The notes beneath the pieces were generated by a model. The model did not search any database. It saw nothing but the letters and a program-made list of their open reading frames with translations, and was not told the DNA's origin. This document shows, in pieces, positions 42,327 through 51,151 of a DNA stretch of 64,000 nt (its first letter is position 1; each line of letters begins with the position of its first letter). The DNA is from CAYUPI01 sp964446585 (GTDB lineage Bacteria > Verrucomicrobiota > Verrucomicrobiia > Limisphaerales > UBA8199). The position numbers were made by a program, and so were the translations under genes. Location of the stretch: positions 62,001 through 126,000 of the forward strand of contig CAYUPI010000008.1 of the NCBI GenBank assembly GCA_964446585.1. The letters run 5' to 3'.

Positions 42327-43580
42327 TCAAAGCTTCTTTGCAATCAGGCTGGCATTGTGCCCGCCGAACCCAAACGAATTGTTCACGATGGCGTTCACCT
42401 TCATTTGCCGGGCGGCATTGGGCACGTAATCCAAATCGCACTGAGGATCGGGGACCTCGTAATTGATGGTCGGCGGCGCCGTGTCGGTGTGGATGGCCTT
42501 GGCGCAAACCACCATTTCGACGGCGCCCGCCGCGCCAAGCATGTGTCCAGTCGCGCCCTTGGTGGAACTGACGGCGAGTTTGCGCGCGTGGTCTCCAAAC
42601 ACGACTTTGATGGCCTCGGTCTCGGCGATGTCGCCCTGCGGCGTCGAAGTGCCGTGGGCGTTGATGTAGGAAATGTCCTCGGGATTGAGCCGGGCGCTGC
42701 GTAGCGCCGCCTTCATGCAGCGCACCGCGCCCTCGCCGCCAGGCGAAGGCGCCGTCAGATGATGCGCGTCCGCCGTGTTGCCGTAGCCGGCGAATTCGGC
42801 GTAGATGCGCGCGCCGCGCGCACGGGCGTGCTCGTATTCCTCGAGCACCACCACTCCGGCACCCTCTCCCATGACGAATCCGTCCCGCTCTTTATCGAAG
42901 GGACGCGAAGCGCGCTGCGGTTCCTGATTGCGCGTGCTCATGGCTTTCATCGCGCAGAAACCGCCAATCCCAATTTCCATGATAGTCGCCTCAGCCCCGC
43001 CGGCAAGCATGACTTTGGCATCGCCCATTTTCAAAGTACGCCAGGCTTCGCCCAGGGCATGGTTGGCGGTGGCACAGGCCGAGCAGGTGGCGAAGTTCGG
43101 CCCGCGCAGGTTGAAGAACATAGAAACCAGGCCGGAGGCCATGTTCGAGATGAGCATCGGGATCATGAACGGCGAGAGCCGGCTCGGACCGCGTTCCAGC
43201 AAAATCTTATGCTGGTCAGCCGTCGTGTGCAGACCGCCGATGCCTGAGCCGATAAAGACGCCGATCTCATCGCGGTCCGGCTGCTCCTGGTCCAGTCCTG
43301 CGTCGCGCAGGGCCTGCCACGCCGCGTGAACGCCATATTGCGCGAACCGGTCCGTGCGACGGACTTCCTTGGGCGACGGAAAAGCTGGAGTGGGATCGAA
43401 GTTTCTCACCTCGGCGGCTATTTTCGTTTCGTACTTCGAGGCATCGAACAGGGTGATGGGCCCAATCCCGCATTTGCCGGCGATGAGACTGGTCCAGAAC
43501 GTGTCCAGATCATTACCCAGCGGGGAAACCACACCAAGGCCGGTAATCACCACTTTGCGCTCAGTCCAATCGCTCGCCAT
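42327..43580 (-). CDS. fabF: 3-oxoacyl-[acyl-carrier-protein] synthase II
   Basis: The product has 417 residues, full length. The KS active site reads CSACATANHALGEA, and the two His motifs NAHGTSTPQGD and STKGATGHMLGAAG are present, as is GFGGHNAS at the C-terminus. It elongates acyl-ACP in type II fatty acid synthesis. It lies directly downstream of acpP, separated by a terminator-like hairpin, which suggests lower expression than the ACP. Confidence 0.95.
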   Translation of the reverse strand: MASDWTERKVVITGLGVVSPLGNDLDTFWTSLIAGKCGIGPITLFDASKYETKIAAEVRNFDPTPAFPSPKEVRRTDRFAQYGVHAAWQALRDAGLDQEQPDRDEIGVFIGSGIGGLHTTADQHKILLERGPSRLSPFMIPMLISNMASGLVSMFFNLRGPNFATCSACATANHALGEAWRTLKMGDAKVMLAGGAEATIMEIGIGGFCAMKAMSTRNQEPQRASRPFDKERDGFVMGEGAGVVVLEEYEHARARGARIYAEFAGYGNTADAHHLTAPSPGGEGAVRCMKAALRSARLNPEDISYINAHGTSTPQGDIAETEAIKVVFGDHARKLAVSSTKGATGHMLGAAGAVEMVVCAKAIHTDTAPPTINYEVPDPQCDLDYVPNAARQMKVNAIVNNSFGFGGHNASLIAKKL

Positions 43581-43625
43581 AAAACAAAAGGGGCAGCTTA
43601 AGCTGAAGCCAGTTCAAGCTGCCCC
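43580..43625 (-). terminator. Attenuator-type hairpin between acpP and fabF
   Basis: On the minus strand a perfect 10-bp stem GGGGCAGCTT/AAGCTGCCCC with a 16-base loop is followed by CTTTTGTTTT right up to the fabF start codon. It should end most transcripts after acpP. Confidence 0.75.
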
Positions 43626-43644
43626 GAAACTGAGGAAACCGCCA

Positions 43645-43890
43645 TTACTTTTGCTGTTGATCCTCGATATATTTGATTACATCTCCCACACTTTGGAGTT
43701 TCTCGGCCTGCTCATCGGGAATTTCATGGCCGAACTCTTCTTCCAGTGCCATGACCAATTCTACGGTATCAAGCGAATCGGCCCCCAAATCTTCAATAAA
43801 CTTGGCCTCGGGCGTCACCTGGTCGGCATTCACGCCCAACTGCTCGACGATAATGTCTTTTACTCGTTGTTCAATGCTTTTGTCAGCCAT
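43645..43890 (-). CDS. acpP: Acyl carrier protein of fatty acid synthesis
   Basis: The product has 81 residues from the ATG at 43890, with a GGAG ribosome-binding site. The longer upstream frame is not used. The phosphopantetheine site is the Ser in DLGADSLDTVELVMALEEEF. The protein is highly acidic, as expected. It lies between fabG and fabF. Confidence 0.97.
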   Translation of the reverse strand: MADKSIEQRVKDIIVEQLGVNADQVTPEAKFIEDLGADSLDTVELVMALEEEFGHEIPDEQAEKLQSVGDVIKYIEDQQQK

Positions 43891-43918
43891 GGTGGTCTCC
43901 GGTTCTGTTTTTGCAGTG

Positions 43919-43947
43919 TGTCTAAGCGACGATGCGGAACCCGTCAA
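43919..43947 (-). promoter_or_regulatory. Candidate promoter of acpP
   Basis: On the minus strand TTGACG (five of six -35 positions) is followed after 17 bases by TAGACA. The -10 box is 28 bases before the acpP start. It shares the TAGAC core with the promoter candidate at 30866-30893. Confidence 0.55.
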
Positions 43948-44014
43948 GCCCTGAATGGCAAAATATTTCGATTTATTTGCAGCCATCCGTGACAAGCGAA
44001 AAGTCACAATTTAT

Positions 44015-44042
44015 GCGCCAAAAAAGCCCTTTTTTTTTGCGC
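44015..44042 (-). terminator. Terminator after fabG
   Basis: GCGC and a run of six A pair with a run of T and GCGC around a GCCC loop, three bases beyond the fabG stop. It lies before the acpP promoter, so fabG and acpP can be transcribed separately. Confidence 0.55.
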
Positions 44043-44045
44043 GCC

Positions 44046-44789
44046 TCACATCACCATTCCGCCATCAACTGTTAGCACCTGCCCGGTGACGTACCGCCCG
44101 CTTGAACCAGCCAGAAACAAGGCGGCATCAGCAATGTCTTCGGGCTGACCAAAGCGGTTCAATGGAATTTGCTTCAGCATCTCGTTCCGCATCTCCGGCG
44201 TGAAGCCTGACGTCATATCCGTCTCGATAAACCCCGGCGCCAACGCGTTGGCGGTAATCCCGCGCGAGGCCAGTTCCCGCGCGACTGATTTTGTAAAGCC
44301 GATCAGCGCGGCCTTGCTGGCGGCGTAGTTGCACTGGCCGGCGTTGCCGATCAGCCCGATCACCGAAGTCACGTTGATAATCCGCCCCGAGCGCTGCTTC
44401 AAAAACGCGCGCGTAAACGCTTTCGTGAACAGGAAAGCGCCTTTCAGATTCGTGTCCAGCACCGTGTTCCAATCCGCTTCGCTCATCCTCATGAGCAGGC
44501 CATCGCGCGTCACGCCCGCGTTATTGACCAGGATGTCCACACGGCCAGTCTCCACGAGAATTTTCTCGCTCGCCGCGCTGACAGCGGCGGCATCGGCCAC
44601 GTCCACCGCTTTCGCCCAGGCGCGGCGTCCGGTCGCGCGGACTTCCTCGGCAACCTTCTCGGCATTTTCGGCCGTCCGCGAAACGCACACGATATCCGCG
44701 CCTTCCGCGGCGAACTTCAACGCGATGCCGCGTCCGATGCCGCGCCCGGCGCCGGTAATCACGGCGATTTGATTAGCGAGTTGGCTCAT
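44046..44789 (-). CDS. fabG: 3-oxoacyl-[acyl-carrier-protein] reductase
   Basis: The product has 247 residues. It is an NADPH-dependent short-chain reductase with TGAGRGIGRGIA, NNAG, the catalytic Ser-Tyr-Lys (SVIGLIGNAGQCNYAASKAAL) and a C-terminal YVTGQVLTVDGGM. It reduces 3-oxoacyl-ACP in fatty acid synthesis. The gene neighbourhood with acpP and fabF supports this role rather than that of another short-chain dehydrogenase. The DedA gene ends 33 bases upstream on the same strand. Confidence 0.93.
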   Translation of the reverse strand: MSQLANQIAVITGAGRGIGRGIALKFAAEGADIVCVSRTAENAEKVAEEVRATGRRAWAKAVDVADAAAVSAASEKILVETGRVDILVNNAGVTRDGLLMRMSEADWNTVLDTNLKGAFLFTKAFTRAFLKQRSGRIINVTSVIGLIGNAGQCNYAASKAALIGFTKSVARELASRGITANALAPGFIETDMTSGFTPEMRNEMLKQIPLNRFGQPEDIADAALFLAGSSGRYVTGQVLTVDGGMVM

Positions 44790-44822
44790 AGCGATTTTGT
44801 CTTAGCCGCAGCTTTGCAGGCC

Positions 44823-45449
44823 TCAATCGTTTTGAGGCTCTTTCATCATGTGCCGATGTACGAAAACGTAATACAGCGTCCCCAACGCAAGCATTGCGCC
44901 GCCGAGCCAAAGCGAAATGCGGTGCAGTTCGCCTCGCATCAGCTTTTCGTCCTGGCCCATTTTCACGCCGACGTAACAGAGCACGCCGCACCAAATGGCG
45001 GAGCCGAGCACGGTGAAGCCGGAGAAAAGCTTGTAGTTCATCCGCACGATGCCGGCGGGAATGCCAATCAAATGCCTGACAACTGGCAGCAGCCGGGAAA
45101 TGAAGATTCCCATCCAGCCGTAATGAGCCGACCAGCGCTCTGCGCCGGCAATCTTCTCCTGAGTGAGGCGCACGTACTTCCCATAACGAGCCAGCAACGG
45201 CCTGCCTGCCAGCCGAGCGGCCCAATACATCAGCGTCGCTCCCAGCCACGATCCGATCGTCCCGGCCAGCACGATGCCGACAATGCTCAGGCGCGCTTGA
45301 CTCGTCGAGGCCAGATACGCTGCGGGCGGAATGACGACCTCGCTCGGCAATGGGACAACCGAGCTCTCCATCGCCATCAGCAGCACAATGAGCGGATAGC
45401 CGCCGGTCTGCAGCGCGCCCAAGTACCAGTCAATCACTGCCTTGAACAT
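44823..45449 (-). CDS. DedA/SNARE-associated family membrane protein
   Basis: The product has 208 residues from the ATG at 45449; the longer frame upstream lacks family resemblance. The family motifs MESSVVPLPSEVVIPPAAYLA and FISRLLPVVRHLIGIPAGIVRM (both in part) are visible, with about four to five hydrophobic helices. DedA proteins are inner-membrane proteins tied to lipid flipping and envelope homeostasis. The exact substrate here is unknown. Confidence 0.88.
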   Translation of the reverse strand: MFKAVIDWYLGALQTGGYPLIVLLMAMESSVVPLPSEVVIPPAAYLASTSQARLSIVGIVLAGTIGSWLGATLMYWAARLAGRPLLARYGKYVRLTQEKIAGAERWSAHYGWMGIFISRLLPVVRHLIGIPAGIVRMNYKLFSGFTVLGSAIWCGVLCYVGVKMGQDEKLMRGELHRISLWLGGAMLALGTLYYVFVHRHMMKEPQND

Positions 45450-45545
45450 GAGGCGCTGGTTATAGCGGAAAAAAGTGCTGGTGCAAGGCGCTTTCAGATT
45501 GTTTTGGAGTTTCCAGCATCCTCCGTCGCCTGCAGAATTGGGTTC

Positions 45546-46403
45546 GTGCATGCCAACGCAGGCTACAAACTGGTCAAACTCGCGACTGGCGCTTACAGCC
45601 TCCATTCACTGGCTTATCAGGAGACCTTCCATCCGGTAATCGGGCCAGTGGCCGAGGCGGAAGCGTTGTACGTTCGCCAACTTCGGTTGCTGGAACGGTT
45701 GCGCAACACTCAAGAGGATTTCGTCATTTGGGATGTGGGCCTTGGCGCTGCGGCGAACGTGCTCACCGTGTTCCAGGCCACTCGGCAGCTCCCCTGCTCA
45801 TTACAGTTCGTGAGTTTCGACCAAACTCTCGAGCCGTTGCAATTCGCGTTGGGGCATGCGTCGGCGCTCGGCTACTTCAGCGGGTATGAACCACAGGTAG
45901 GGCGGTTCGTGCGAGAGCAACGAATTCAGTTTCAAACAGAGGCCCAGCGCGTAACCTGGGTGCTACACCTGGGCGACTTCCCAACTCTGGTCACGCAGCC
46001 GGCGGCGCGTCGTTTCCCCAAGCCGCATGCCATCATGTTCGACGCATTTTCGCCCTCAAGAAACCCGGCCATGTGGACACAATCGCTGTTTTCAAATTTG
46101 TTCCGATTGCTCGACCCTGACCGATCTTGCGCCTTGCCCACATATTCCCGCAGCACAATGCTTCGCGTCACATTATTGCTGGCCGGCTTCTATGTCGGTG
46201 TCGGCCACGCCACCGGAGAAAAGGAGGAAACCACGATTGCCGCGAACACGCTGGAATTGCTCGCGGAACCTCTGGACCGGCGCTGGCTTGCGCGCGCGCG
46301 CCGCTCCAGCAGCGCGGAACCACTTTGGGAACCCGTCTATCGCCAGACCCGGCTTTCGTCGGAGACTTGGGAGCTGCTGCAAGAACATCCGCAATTCTCA
46401 TAA
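45546..46403 (+). CDS. MnmC-like methyltransferase-domain protein
   Basis: The product has 285 residues if it starts at the GTG at 45546; the frame is open further upstream, but only across the antisense of dedA and fabG. The N-terminus YKLVKLATGAYSLHS, then QETFHPVIGP and EALYV, match the start of MnmC-type tRNA-modifying methyltransferases. A glycine-rich SAM loop DVGLGAAANVL and MFDAFSPSRNPAMW follow. The MnmC oxidase half is absent. The product probably acts on wobble-uridine side chains. The next gene is another RNA-modification enzyme. Confidence 0.7.
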   Translation: MHANAGYKLVKLATGAYSLHSLAYQETFHPVIGPVAEAEALYVRQLRLLERLRNTQEDFVIWDVGLGAAANVLTVFQATRQLPCSLQFVSFDQTLEPLQFALGHASALGYFSGYEPQVGRFVREQRIQFQTEAQRVTWVLHLGDFPTLVTQPAARRFPKPHAIMFDAFSPSRNPAMWTQSLFSNLFRLLDPDRSCALPTYSRSTMLRVTLLLAGFYVGVGHATGEKEETTIAANTLELLAEPLDRRWLARARRSSSAEPLWEPVYRQTRLSSETWELLQEHPQFS

Positions 46404-46447
46404 AACCAGGCTGCCTTTCTTGCCGAAAAGCCGTAAAGTGGGTTTTC

Positions 46448-47494
46448 GTGGATTACCGCAGAGAATTTCAGGAGGTGCTTGACCGCCCGGAGCCCGTGCT
46501 GGCGCTGGCACCGATGCAGGATGTGACCGACCTGGCATTCTTGAAACTGATGCCTGCCTATGGCGGGGCGGATGTTTATTTCACCGAGTATTTCCGCGTC
46601 CACGCCACTTCGACTCTCGACAAGCACATCCTCCGGTCAATCGCTGAAAATCCCACGAGCCGGCCTGTTGTGGCCCAGATGATTGGAAACGATATTCCAT
46701 CGCTGGTGCGCACCGCGCGCGAGTTGCAGGAATATCCCATCGCCGCGGTGGACTTGAACCTGGGCTGCCCGGCGCCGGTGGTCTATCGCAAATACGCCGG
46801 TGGCGGCCTGTTACGCGAGCCGCAGCGCGTGGACGCCATCCTGGGTGCTTTGCGCGAGGCCGTCAGAATCCCGTTCACGGTCAAAACGCGCCTCGGGTTC
46901 GAGTCAACCGAGGTATTTTCCGAACTCTTGTCAATCTTTGCCAGGCATTCGCTTGACCTGCTGACCGTTCATGGGCGCACGGTCAAAGAGATGTATGGTC
47001 CCGCAGTGCATTACGAACACATCTCCCGGGCGGTGGCCGAACTGCCTTGTCCGGTGCTGGCCAACGGGAATGTTGCTTCGGCCCAAACGGCAGCCGAGGC
47101 TTTGCAAGCCACCAGGGCGCGCGGACTCATGATCGGGCGCGGTGCTATTCGCAACCCGTGGTTGTTCCATCAGATTCGCCAGCATTTGCGCGGCGAATCC
47201 GTTTTTCTCCCGCGTGGCCTGGATGTGCTGGCCTACGTGCGGGCGCTGTACGAAGCCGTTTGTTCGGCGGATGTGCCTGAGTACTCGCGGGTGCAGAAAA
47301 TGAAAAAGTATATGAACTATCTTGGATTGGGGATCGAGCCATCAGGCGCCTTTCTTCACCAAATCCGGCGCGTCGATACGCGGTCGGATTTCTTCCGTAT
47401 CTGCGAGGAGTTCCTGGCCCACGATCAACCCATGCGGTTAGAGCCCTTTAGCTTGGGTCGAATGGAAACCGCCGGGGTTGTAACAGCCGAATGA
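46448..47494 (+). CDS. tRNA-dihydrouridine synthase family protein
   Basis: The product has 348 residues from a GTG at 46448; earlier codons overlap the previous gene. FMN-barrel motifs are visible: LALAPMQDVTDLAF, VAQMIGNDIP, AAVDLNLGCPAPVVYRKYAG with the catalytic Cys, VHGRTVKEMY and LMIGRGAIRNPWLF. It reduces uridine to dihydrouridine in tRNA loops. The subfamily (DusA, B or C) is not assigned. Confidence 0.88.
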   Translation: MDYRREFQEVLDRPEPVLALAPMQDVTDLAFLKLMPAYGGADVYFTEYFRVHATSTLDKHILRSIAENPTSRPVVAQMIGNDIPSLVRTARELQEYPIAAVDLNLGCPAPVVYRKYAGGGLLREPQRVDAILGALREAVRIPFTVKTRLGFESTEVFSELLSIFARHSLDLLTVHGRTVKEMYGPAVHYEHISRAVAELPCPVLANGNVASAQTAAEALQATRARGLMIGRGAIRNPWLFHQIRQHLRGESVFLPRGLDVLAYVRALYEAVCSADVPEYSRVQKMKKYMNYLGLGIEPSGAFLHQIRRVDTRSDFFRICEEFLAHDQPMRLEPFSLGRMETAGVVTAE

Positions 47495-47620
47495 CGAGTG
47501 AAGGCGTAAATCCGAACGACGACAGTTGTTTAGACTTCGACATTTGGATTTCATTCGTCATTTGCCCGCCGGGCCGTAGCTTGTGAGCGAAGGCCGGTCA
47601 TTCAACATTTGTCAGCCTCC

Positions 47621-48049
47621 TCACCCGTACCGGTGAGGCCTTTCCATCGCGAAAGCATCGGGGAGATGGCGCACTTCACCAACGTCGCCGTCGTGCAGCA
47701 ACACCTCCACGATGTCGAACCGGACTTTCACCAGTGGGTTCCGTAGCAGCCGCAAGTAATCCAGTGCGGTCCGGGTCAGCCTCCAGCGGCGTTCGGCATC
47801 CACGGCCGCGGCCGGGCGCGTCCAGTCTTCTGAAGACCGTGTTTTGACTTCGACGAAGACGAGGCAATCCTGGTCCCGGAGGATCAGATCAATTTCTCCG
47901 CGGTCGGAACGGAAATTGGCCGTAAGGAATTTCATGCCGCGGCGCTTCAAGTGTCTCCGGGCCGCGCGTTCGCCCAATCGCCCATGGCGCAAATGGACCG
48001 GCTCTTCCGAGCCGTGCACCCATGATCTGACGCGCTCGACGATAGTCAT
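47621..48049 (-). CDS. YraN/UPF0102 family endonuclease-like protein
   Basis: The product has 142 residues. The conserved nuclease-like core runs GERAARRHLKRRGMKFLTAN, then RGEIDLILRD and LVFVEVKTRSS, which matches the D-E-x-K type fold of Holliday-junction-resolvase-like proteins. Its cellular function is not established. It is divergently arranged with the methyltransferase gene, 20 bases apart. Confidence 0.85.
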   Translation of the reverse strand: MTIVERVRSWVHGSEEPVHLRHGRLGERAARRHLKRRGMKFLTANFRSDRGEIDLILRDQDCLVFVEVKTRSSEDWTRPAAAVDAERRWRLTRTALDYLRLLRNPLVKVRFDIVEVLLHDGDVGEVRHLPDAFAMERPHRYG

Positions 48050-48069
48050 ACCCGCTTGCAGGGATTTCT

Positions 48070-49041
48070 TTGATTGCTGTCCCGCCTCCTTCTATAACTC
48101 TGCGGTTGGCAAATCAAACGAATCTGTTCCGAAACTGCCCGGTGTGCGGCGATGACGAAACCGAACCACACATCCAAAAAGGAGAGCTGCGCCTCGTTCG
48201 CTGCCGCCGGTGCGCGATGATTTACGCTAACCCGGCGCCGGCGGACTTCGCCTCCGGTGAGTACTACGACCGAACTGGAGCCGAATACTATCTCTCGCCG
48301 GCCAAGCTTGAAAGCGACTACGCAGCGGTGCGATTTGAGCGCGAGTTGCGGCTGTTCCGAAGGTATTGCCGGGAGGGCGCGGTGTTGGACGTGGGTTGTT
48401 CCTCCGGCGCTTTCCTGTTCCAACTGCGCAAGCAGTTTCCTGGCTGCTACGATATTCTCGGCACCGACGTGAGCGGTCCACCGCTGGATTACGCGGAATC
48501 ACGGGGCATCCCGGTTGCGCGTGGGAGTTTTCTGGCGGGCTCGCTGCCCGAAGACGAGTTCGACGCGATCACTTTTTGGGCGGTGATCGAGCACCTGGCC
48601 GAACCGAAATTATTTCTGCAGAAGGCGGCGACCTTGCTCAAACCTTCCGGGCTTTGCTTCGTCCTGGTTCCGAACATGAACTCACTGGCGGTGCGGTTGC
48701 TCGGTTGGCGCTATCGCTACATCTACCCACAGCATCTGAACTATTTCACGACCGAAACTTTGACCCGTCTGGCCGAGTCACAGTTTTCCGTCCTGGAACT
48801 CCGCTCGTCGCACTTCAATCCTCTGGTCATTTGGAAGGATTGGCGAGGAGGTGGAAAGGAGGTCCCAAACCAACAACGCGCAGAACTCCTCAAACGCACC
48901 ACGGCTTACAAACAAAACCCCCTGCTCTGGCCGGCGAAAGCGCTCTATCTCCTCACCGAGAAGGTTCTTGGGGCTTTTTACCTGGCGGACAACCTCGCCA
49001 TTGTGTTGCGGAAGACAGAGATGGCCAAGAGCGTGTCTTGA
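48070..49041 (+). CDS. Class I SAM-dependent methyltransferase with N-terminal zinc-ribbon
   Basis: The product has 323 residues with a TTG start at 48070, the only start before the zinc ribbon. Two CxxC pairs (CPVCGDD, then CRRCAMIYANP) form a ribbon at residues about 23-50. The methyltransferase loop VLDVGCSSGAFL and the motif FWAVIEHLAEP follow. Such proteins often act on sugars or lipids of the cell surface. The target is unknown. The start is close to that of the divergent yraN gene. Confidence 0.85.
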   Translation: MIAVPPPSITLRLANQTNLFRNCPVCGDDETEPHIQKGELRLVRCRRCAMIYANPAPADFASGEYYDRTGAEYYLSPAKLESDYAAVRFERELRLFRRYCREGAVLDVGCSSGAFLFQLRKQFPGCYDILGTDVSGPPLDYAESRGIPVARGSFLAGSLPEDEFDAITFWAVIEHLAEPKLFLQKAATLLKPSGLCFVLVPNMNSLAVRLLGWRYRYIYPQHLNYFTTETLTRLAESQFSVLELRSSHFNPLVIWKDWRGGGKEVPNQQRAELLKRTTAYKQNPLLWPAKALYLLTEKVLGAFYLADNLAIVLRKTEMAKSVS

Positions 49042-49043
49042 AA

Positions 49044-49133
49044 TTGTAGGAGCCGAGGTAATGAGGCTCTAATATCCTTTGTACATCGACGGTTTTACAA
49101 GAGATCAGAGCCTCGTTACCTCGGCTCCTACAA
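49044..49133. repeat. Intergenic palindrome, family A copy 2
   Basis: TTGTAGGAGCCGAGGTAA at the left end pairs with the end TTACCTCGGCTCCTACAA at the right, and inner GAGGCTCT/AGAGCCTC arms continue the inverted repeat. About 30 unrelated bases lie in the middle. It is close to the copy at 51046-51123. Confidence 0.85.
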
Positions 49134-49159
49134 GGCAAACCGTTTTTCCAAACGTGCTT

Positions 49160-49861
49160 TTAGCGCTGGCCCCGATCGTTCGGCGTCGCAAGGAGTTCCG
49201 GGGCGAACAGGTCCATTTCTGTTTCGCGGGGGCGCATGGGCCAGAAGCTGCGCCGGTGGATGGGACACGGGCCGAGTGACTGGATGGCGGAGAGGTGCTC
49301 GGGAGTGGCATAACCTTTGTGGCCGGCAAAACCGTAGCCGGGATACCGGCGGTCCAGCTCGATCATCATACGATCGCGTGTGACTTTGGCCAGCACGCTG
49401 GCGGCGGCGATGGAGTAGCTCTTGCAGTCGCCGTCAACCAGGGCAGTTTGTGGATAGGGCAGCCATTTGATCCGCAGCCCGTCCACGAGCACGTGCTCTG
49501 CTCTTGGCTGCAATTGCCCCAGGGCAAGGTTCATTGCGCGCCAGGCCGCCTGCCGGATATTGATGCGATCGATCATTTCCTCGTCGCTGCTCGCAATGGC
49601 ATATCGAAGGTCGGGGTGCGATGTGATTACCGAATAGAATTTCTCGCGCTGTTCCTCGGTGAGCTGTTTGGAATCATTCAAACCGCGCAACTCACCTGGC
49701 AGGCCGGTTTCGTGCCAGGAGCAAGGAAAAACTACGGCCGCAGCTAATACTGGCCCCGCCAGAGGGCCGCAACCGGCTTCATCCACCCCCGCCACGAACG
49801 ATAGCCCTCGCCGCCAGAGCTCGACTTCGAGCGACAGCCGACGCCAGTATTTTGCGCCCAT
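49160..49861 (-). CDS. rnhB: Ribonuclease HII
   Basis: The product has 233 residues. Catalytic acidic residues lie in GVDEAGCGPLAGPV (Asp and Glu) and in VLVDGLRI, and the family segments LNDSKQLTEEQRE and SIAAASVLAKVTRDR are present. It removes RNA primers and single ribonucleotides from DNA. The short C-terminal tail is not conserved. Confidence 0.95.
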   Translation of the reverse strand: MGAKYWRRLSLEVELWRRGLSFVAGVDEAGCGPLAGPVLAAAVVFPCSWHETGLPGELRGLNDSKQLTEEQREKFYSVITSHPDLRYAIASSDEEMIDRINIRQAAWRAMNLALGQLQPRAEHVLVDGLRIKWLPYPQTALVDGDCKSYSIAAASVLAKVTRDRMMIELDRRYPGYGFAGHKGYATPEHLSAIQSLGPCPIHRRSFWPMRPRETEMDLFAPELLATPNDRGQR

Positions 49862-50041
49862 TGGTCAATGCGTTAACAGAGTTGAAAACGAATAGTCAAT
49901 GCAAGTTCTTCGGAACATTCATGTTCGTGTCATCCTTCGTTCTCGTCGTCGAAAGCACGCCAGCAGACCGAAGAGGCAGACGAAGAGGAAGACGCAGAGG
50001 GGAGGAGAACGAGGACGACGACGAGGACGAGAACAAGAACA

Positions 50042-50974
50042 TCAGTGCATCTCCACCGCACAGGTTCCGATTCCCTTGCGGTAATAATTGAACTGGACGT
50101 TTGGGTGATCGGCCAGCAGGGACATCGGCACCGCAGCATCGGGAATCTTTTTGGCGATCATCAGGCAGGTCAACCGCTGGCCGAAGGGATTGTCATGCAT
50201 GCCGGCCTGCCAGATAGAAACTTTCTGCGCTTGCCACGTTTCGACCGGCCCAACCGAGATGGCCTGAGTCGGCACCAGGGAAATATTCCCGCCGCCTGAA
50301 GTGCGCGCGTTCTGCGCGATAGTCAGGGGATGCAAATCCACGACGCGGGTGGCGAGCTTGCGATACTCTGCAGGTTTCGGAGGATTGTCTTTGTGTTGGC
50401 CTTTGCGACGAGGCGGGTCGTTAAAGGCCCAATGCTTCACGTCGCCTTGCCCGCCTTGCATTACGGCGCAGCGCACGCCGGCCTCCCAACTCCTGCGATA
50501 GGCCGTCGTATCGCCTTTGGGAAAATGCAGATTCGAATCGGGCATGACCAACTCTTTACGGATTCGGCTGAAGCAAAGTTCGCGGTCGGCCTTCTCGAAC
50601 GAGAGCGGATGAGAAGGAGGCGTCTCCCGGCCATCGAGGAACCATTCATCCATCCCCCAGAAATGAGCGGATTTGACGTTTAGACCGAGTTCGTTCACCA
50701 GGCGGGCGACGAGCGGCAACTGCTCGGTCGGCCCGATCGGTCCGCAAATGCCGACCGGACTGTCGGGAGTGGATTGCTTCCACGCCGTGACATATTCGAG
50801 CGCTTCAGCAAGATAAAATTCTTCGAGCGTGTCGTACATCACGACTTTGAACCCGGGCCGGGAAAGCTTGACCATCTTCTCCGGTGTTAAGCCGGCAGAG
50901 TCATGGATGATGTCACTTTCCAGTGTGGTGTAATCCCACCAGTCGGGGGCAATGGAACTGAGTTTGCGAGCCAT
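50042..50974 (-). CDS. Glucosamine-6-phosphate deaminase-like (NagB-family) protein
   Basis: The product has 310 residues from the ATG at 50974; the open frame continues upstream into a family A palindrome, so that extension is rejected. Family segments are GICGPIGPTEQLPLVARLV, SAHFWGMDEWFLDGR and the gem-like SGGGNISLVPTQAISVGP, typical of the NagB/sugar-phosphate isomerase fold. It is longer and more diverged than NagB itself, so the exact substrate is uncertain. A PIG-L deacetylase gene lies just upstream on the same strand, which supports an amino-sugar role. Confidence 0.75.
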   Translation of the reverse strand: MARKLSSIAPDWWDYTTLESDIIHDSAGLTPEKMVKLSRPGFKVVMYDTLEEFYLAEALEYVTAWKQSTPDSPVGICGPIGPTEQLPLVARLVNELGLNVKSAHFWGMDEWFLDGRETPPSHPLSFEKADRELCFSRIRKELVMPDSNLHFPKGDTTAYRRSWEAGVRCAVMQGGQGDVKHWAFNDPPRRKGQHKDNPPKPAEYRKLATRVVDLHPLTIAQNARTSGGGNISLVPTQAISVGPVETWQAQKVSIWQAGMHDNPFGQRLTCLMIAKKIPDAAVPMSLLADHPNVQFNYYRKGIGTCAVEMH

Positions 50975-51045
50975 GCGGCAGTCTATGAAGGTGCAAGCGC
51001 CACGGCAATCTCGAGGTACTGAATCCCAGTAGTTCTCATTCTGAT

Positions 51046-51123
51046 TGTAGGAGACGAGGTAACGAGTCTCTGATCTCAAATTCTCCGGACTGAAATTAGA
51101 GACTCGTTACCTCGTCTCCTACA
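51046..51123. repeat. Intergenic palindrome, family A copy 3
   Basis: TGTAGGAGACGAGGTAACGA at the left pairs with TCGTTACCTCGTCTCCTACA at the right, and inner GTCTCTGA/TTAGAGAC arms are also present. It is the most regular copy of the family and lies between the NagB-like and PIG-L-type genes. Confidence 0.9.
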
Positions 51124-51151
51124 GAGGACGGCCCGAATTAGAATCGCTGGC

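Noticed and set aside
44769..45545. Upstream extension of the MnmC-like reading frame
   Set aside because: It runs antisense through dedA and has no similarity to the methyltransferase family. The protein-like sequence begins at about 45546.
49862..50041. Acidic/basic low-complexity frames next to rnhB
   Set aside because: They arise from a GAC/GAG-rich run at about 49975-50040 and have no start context or similarity.
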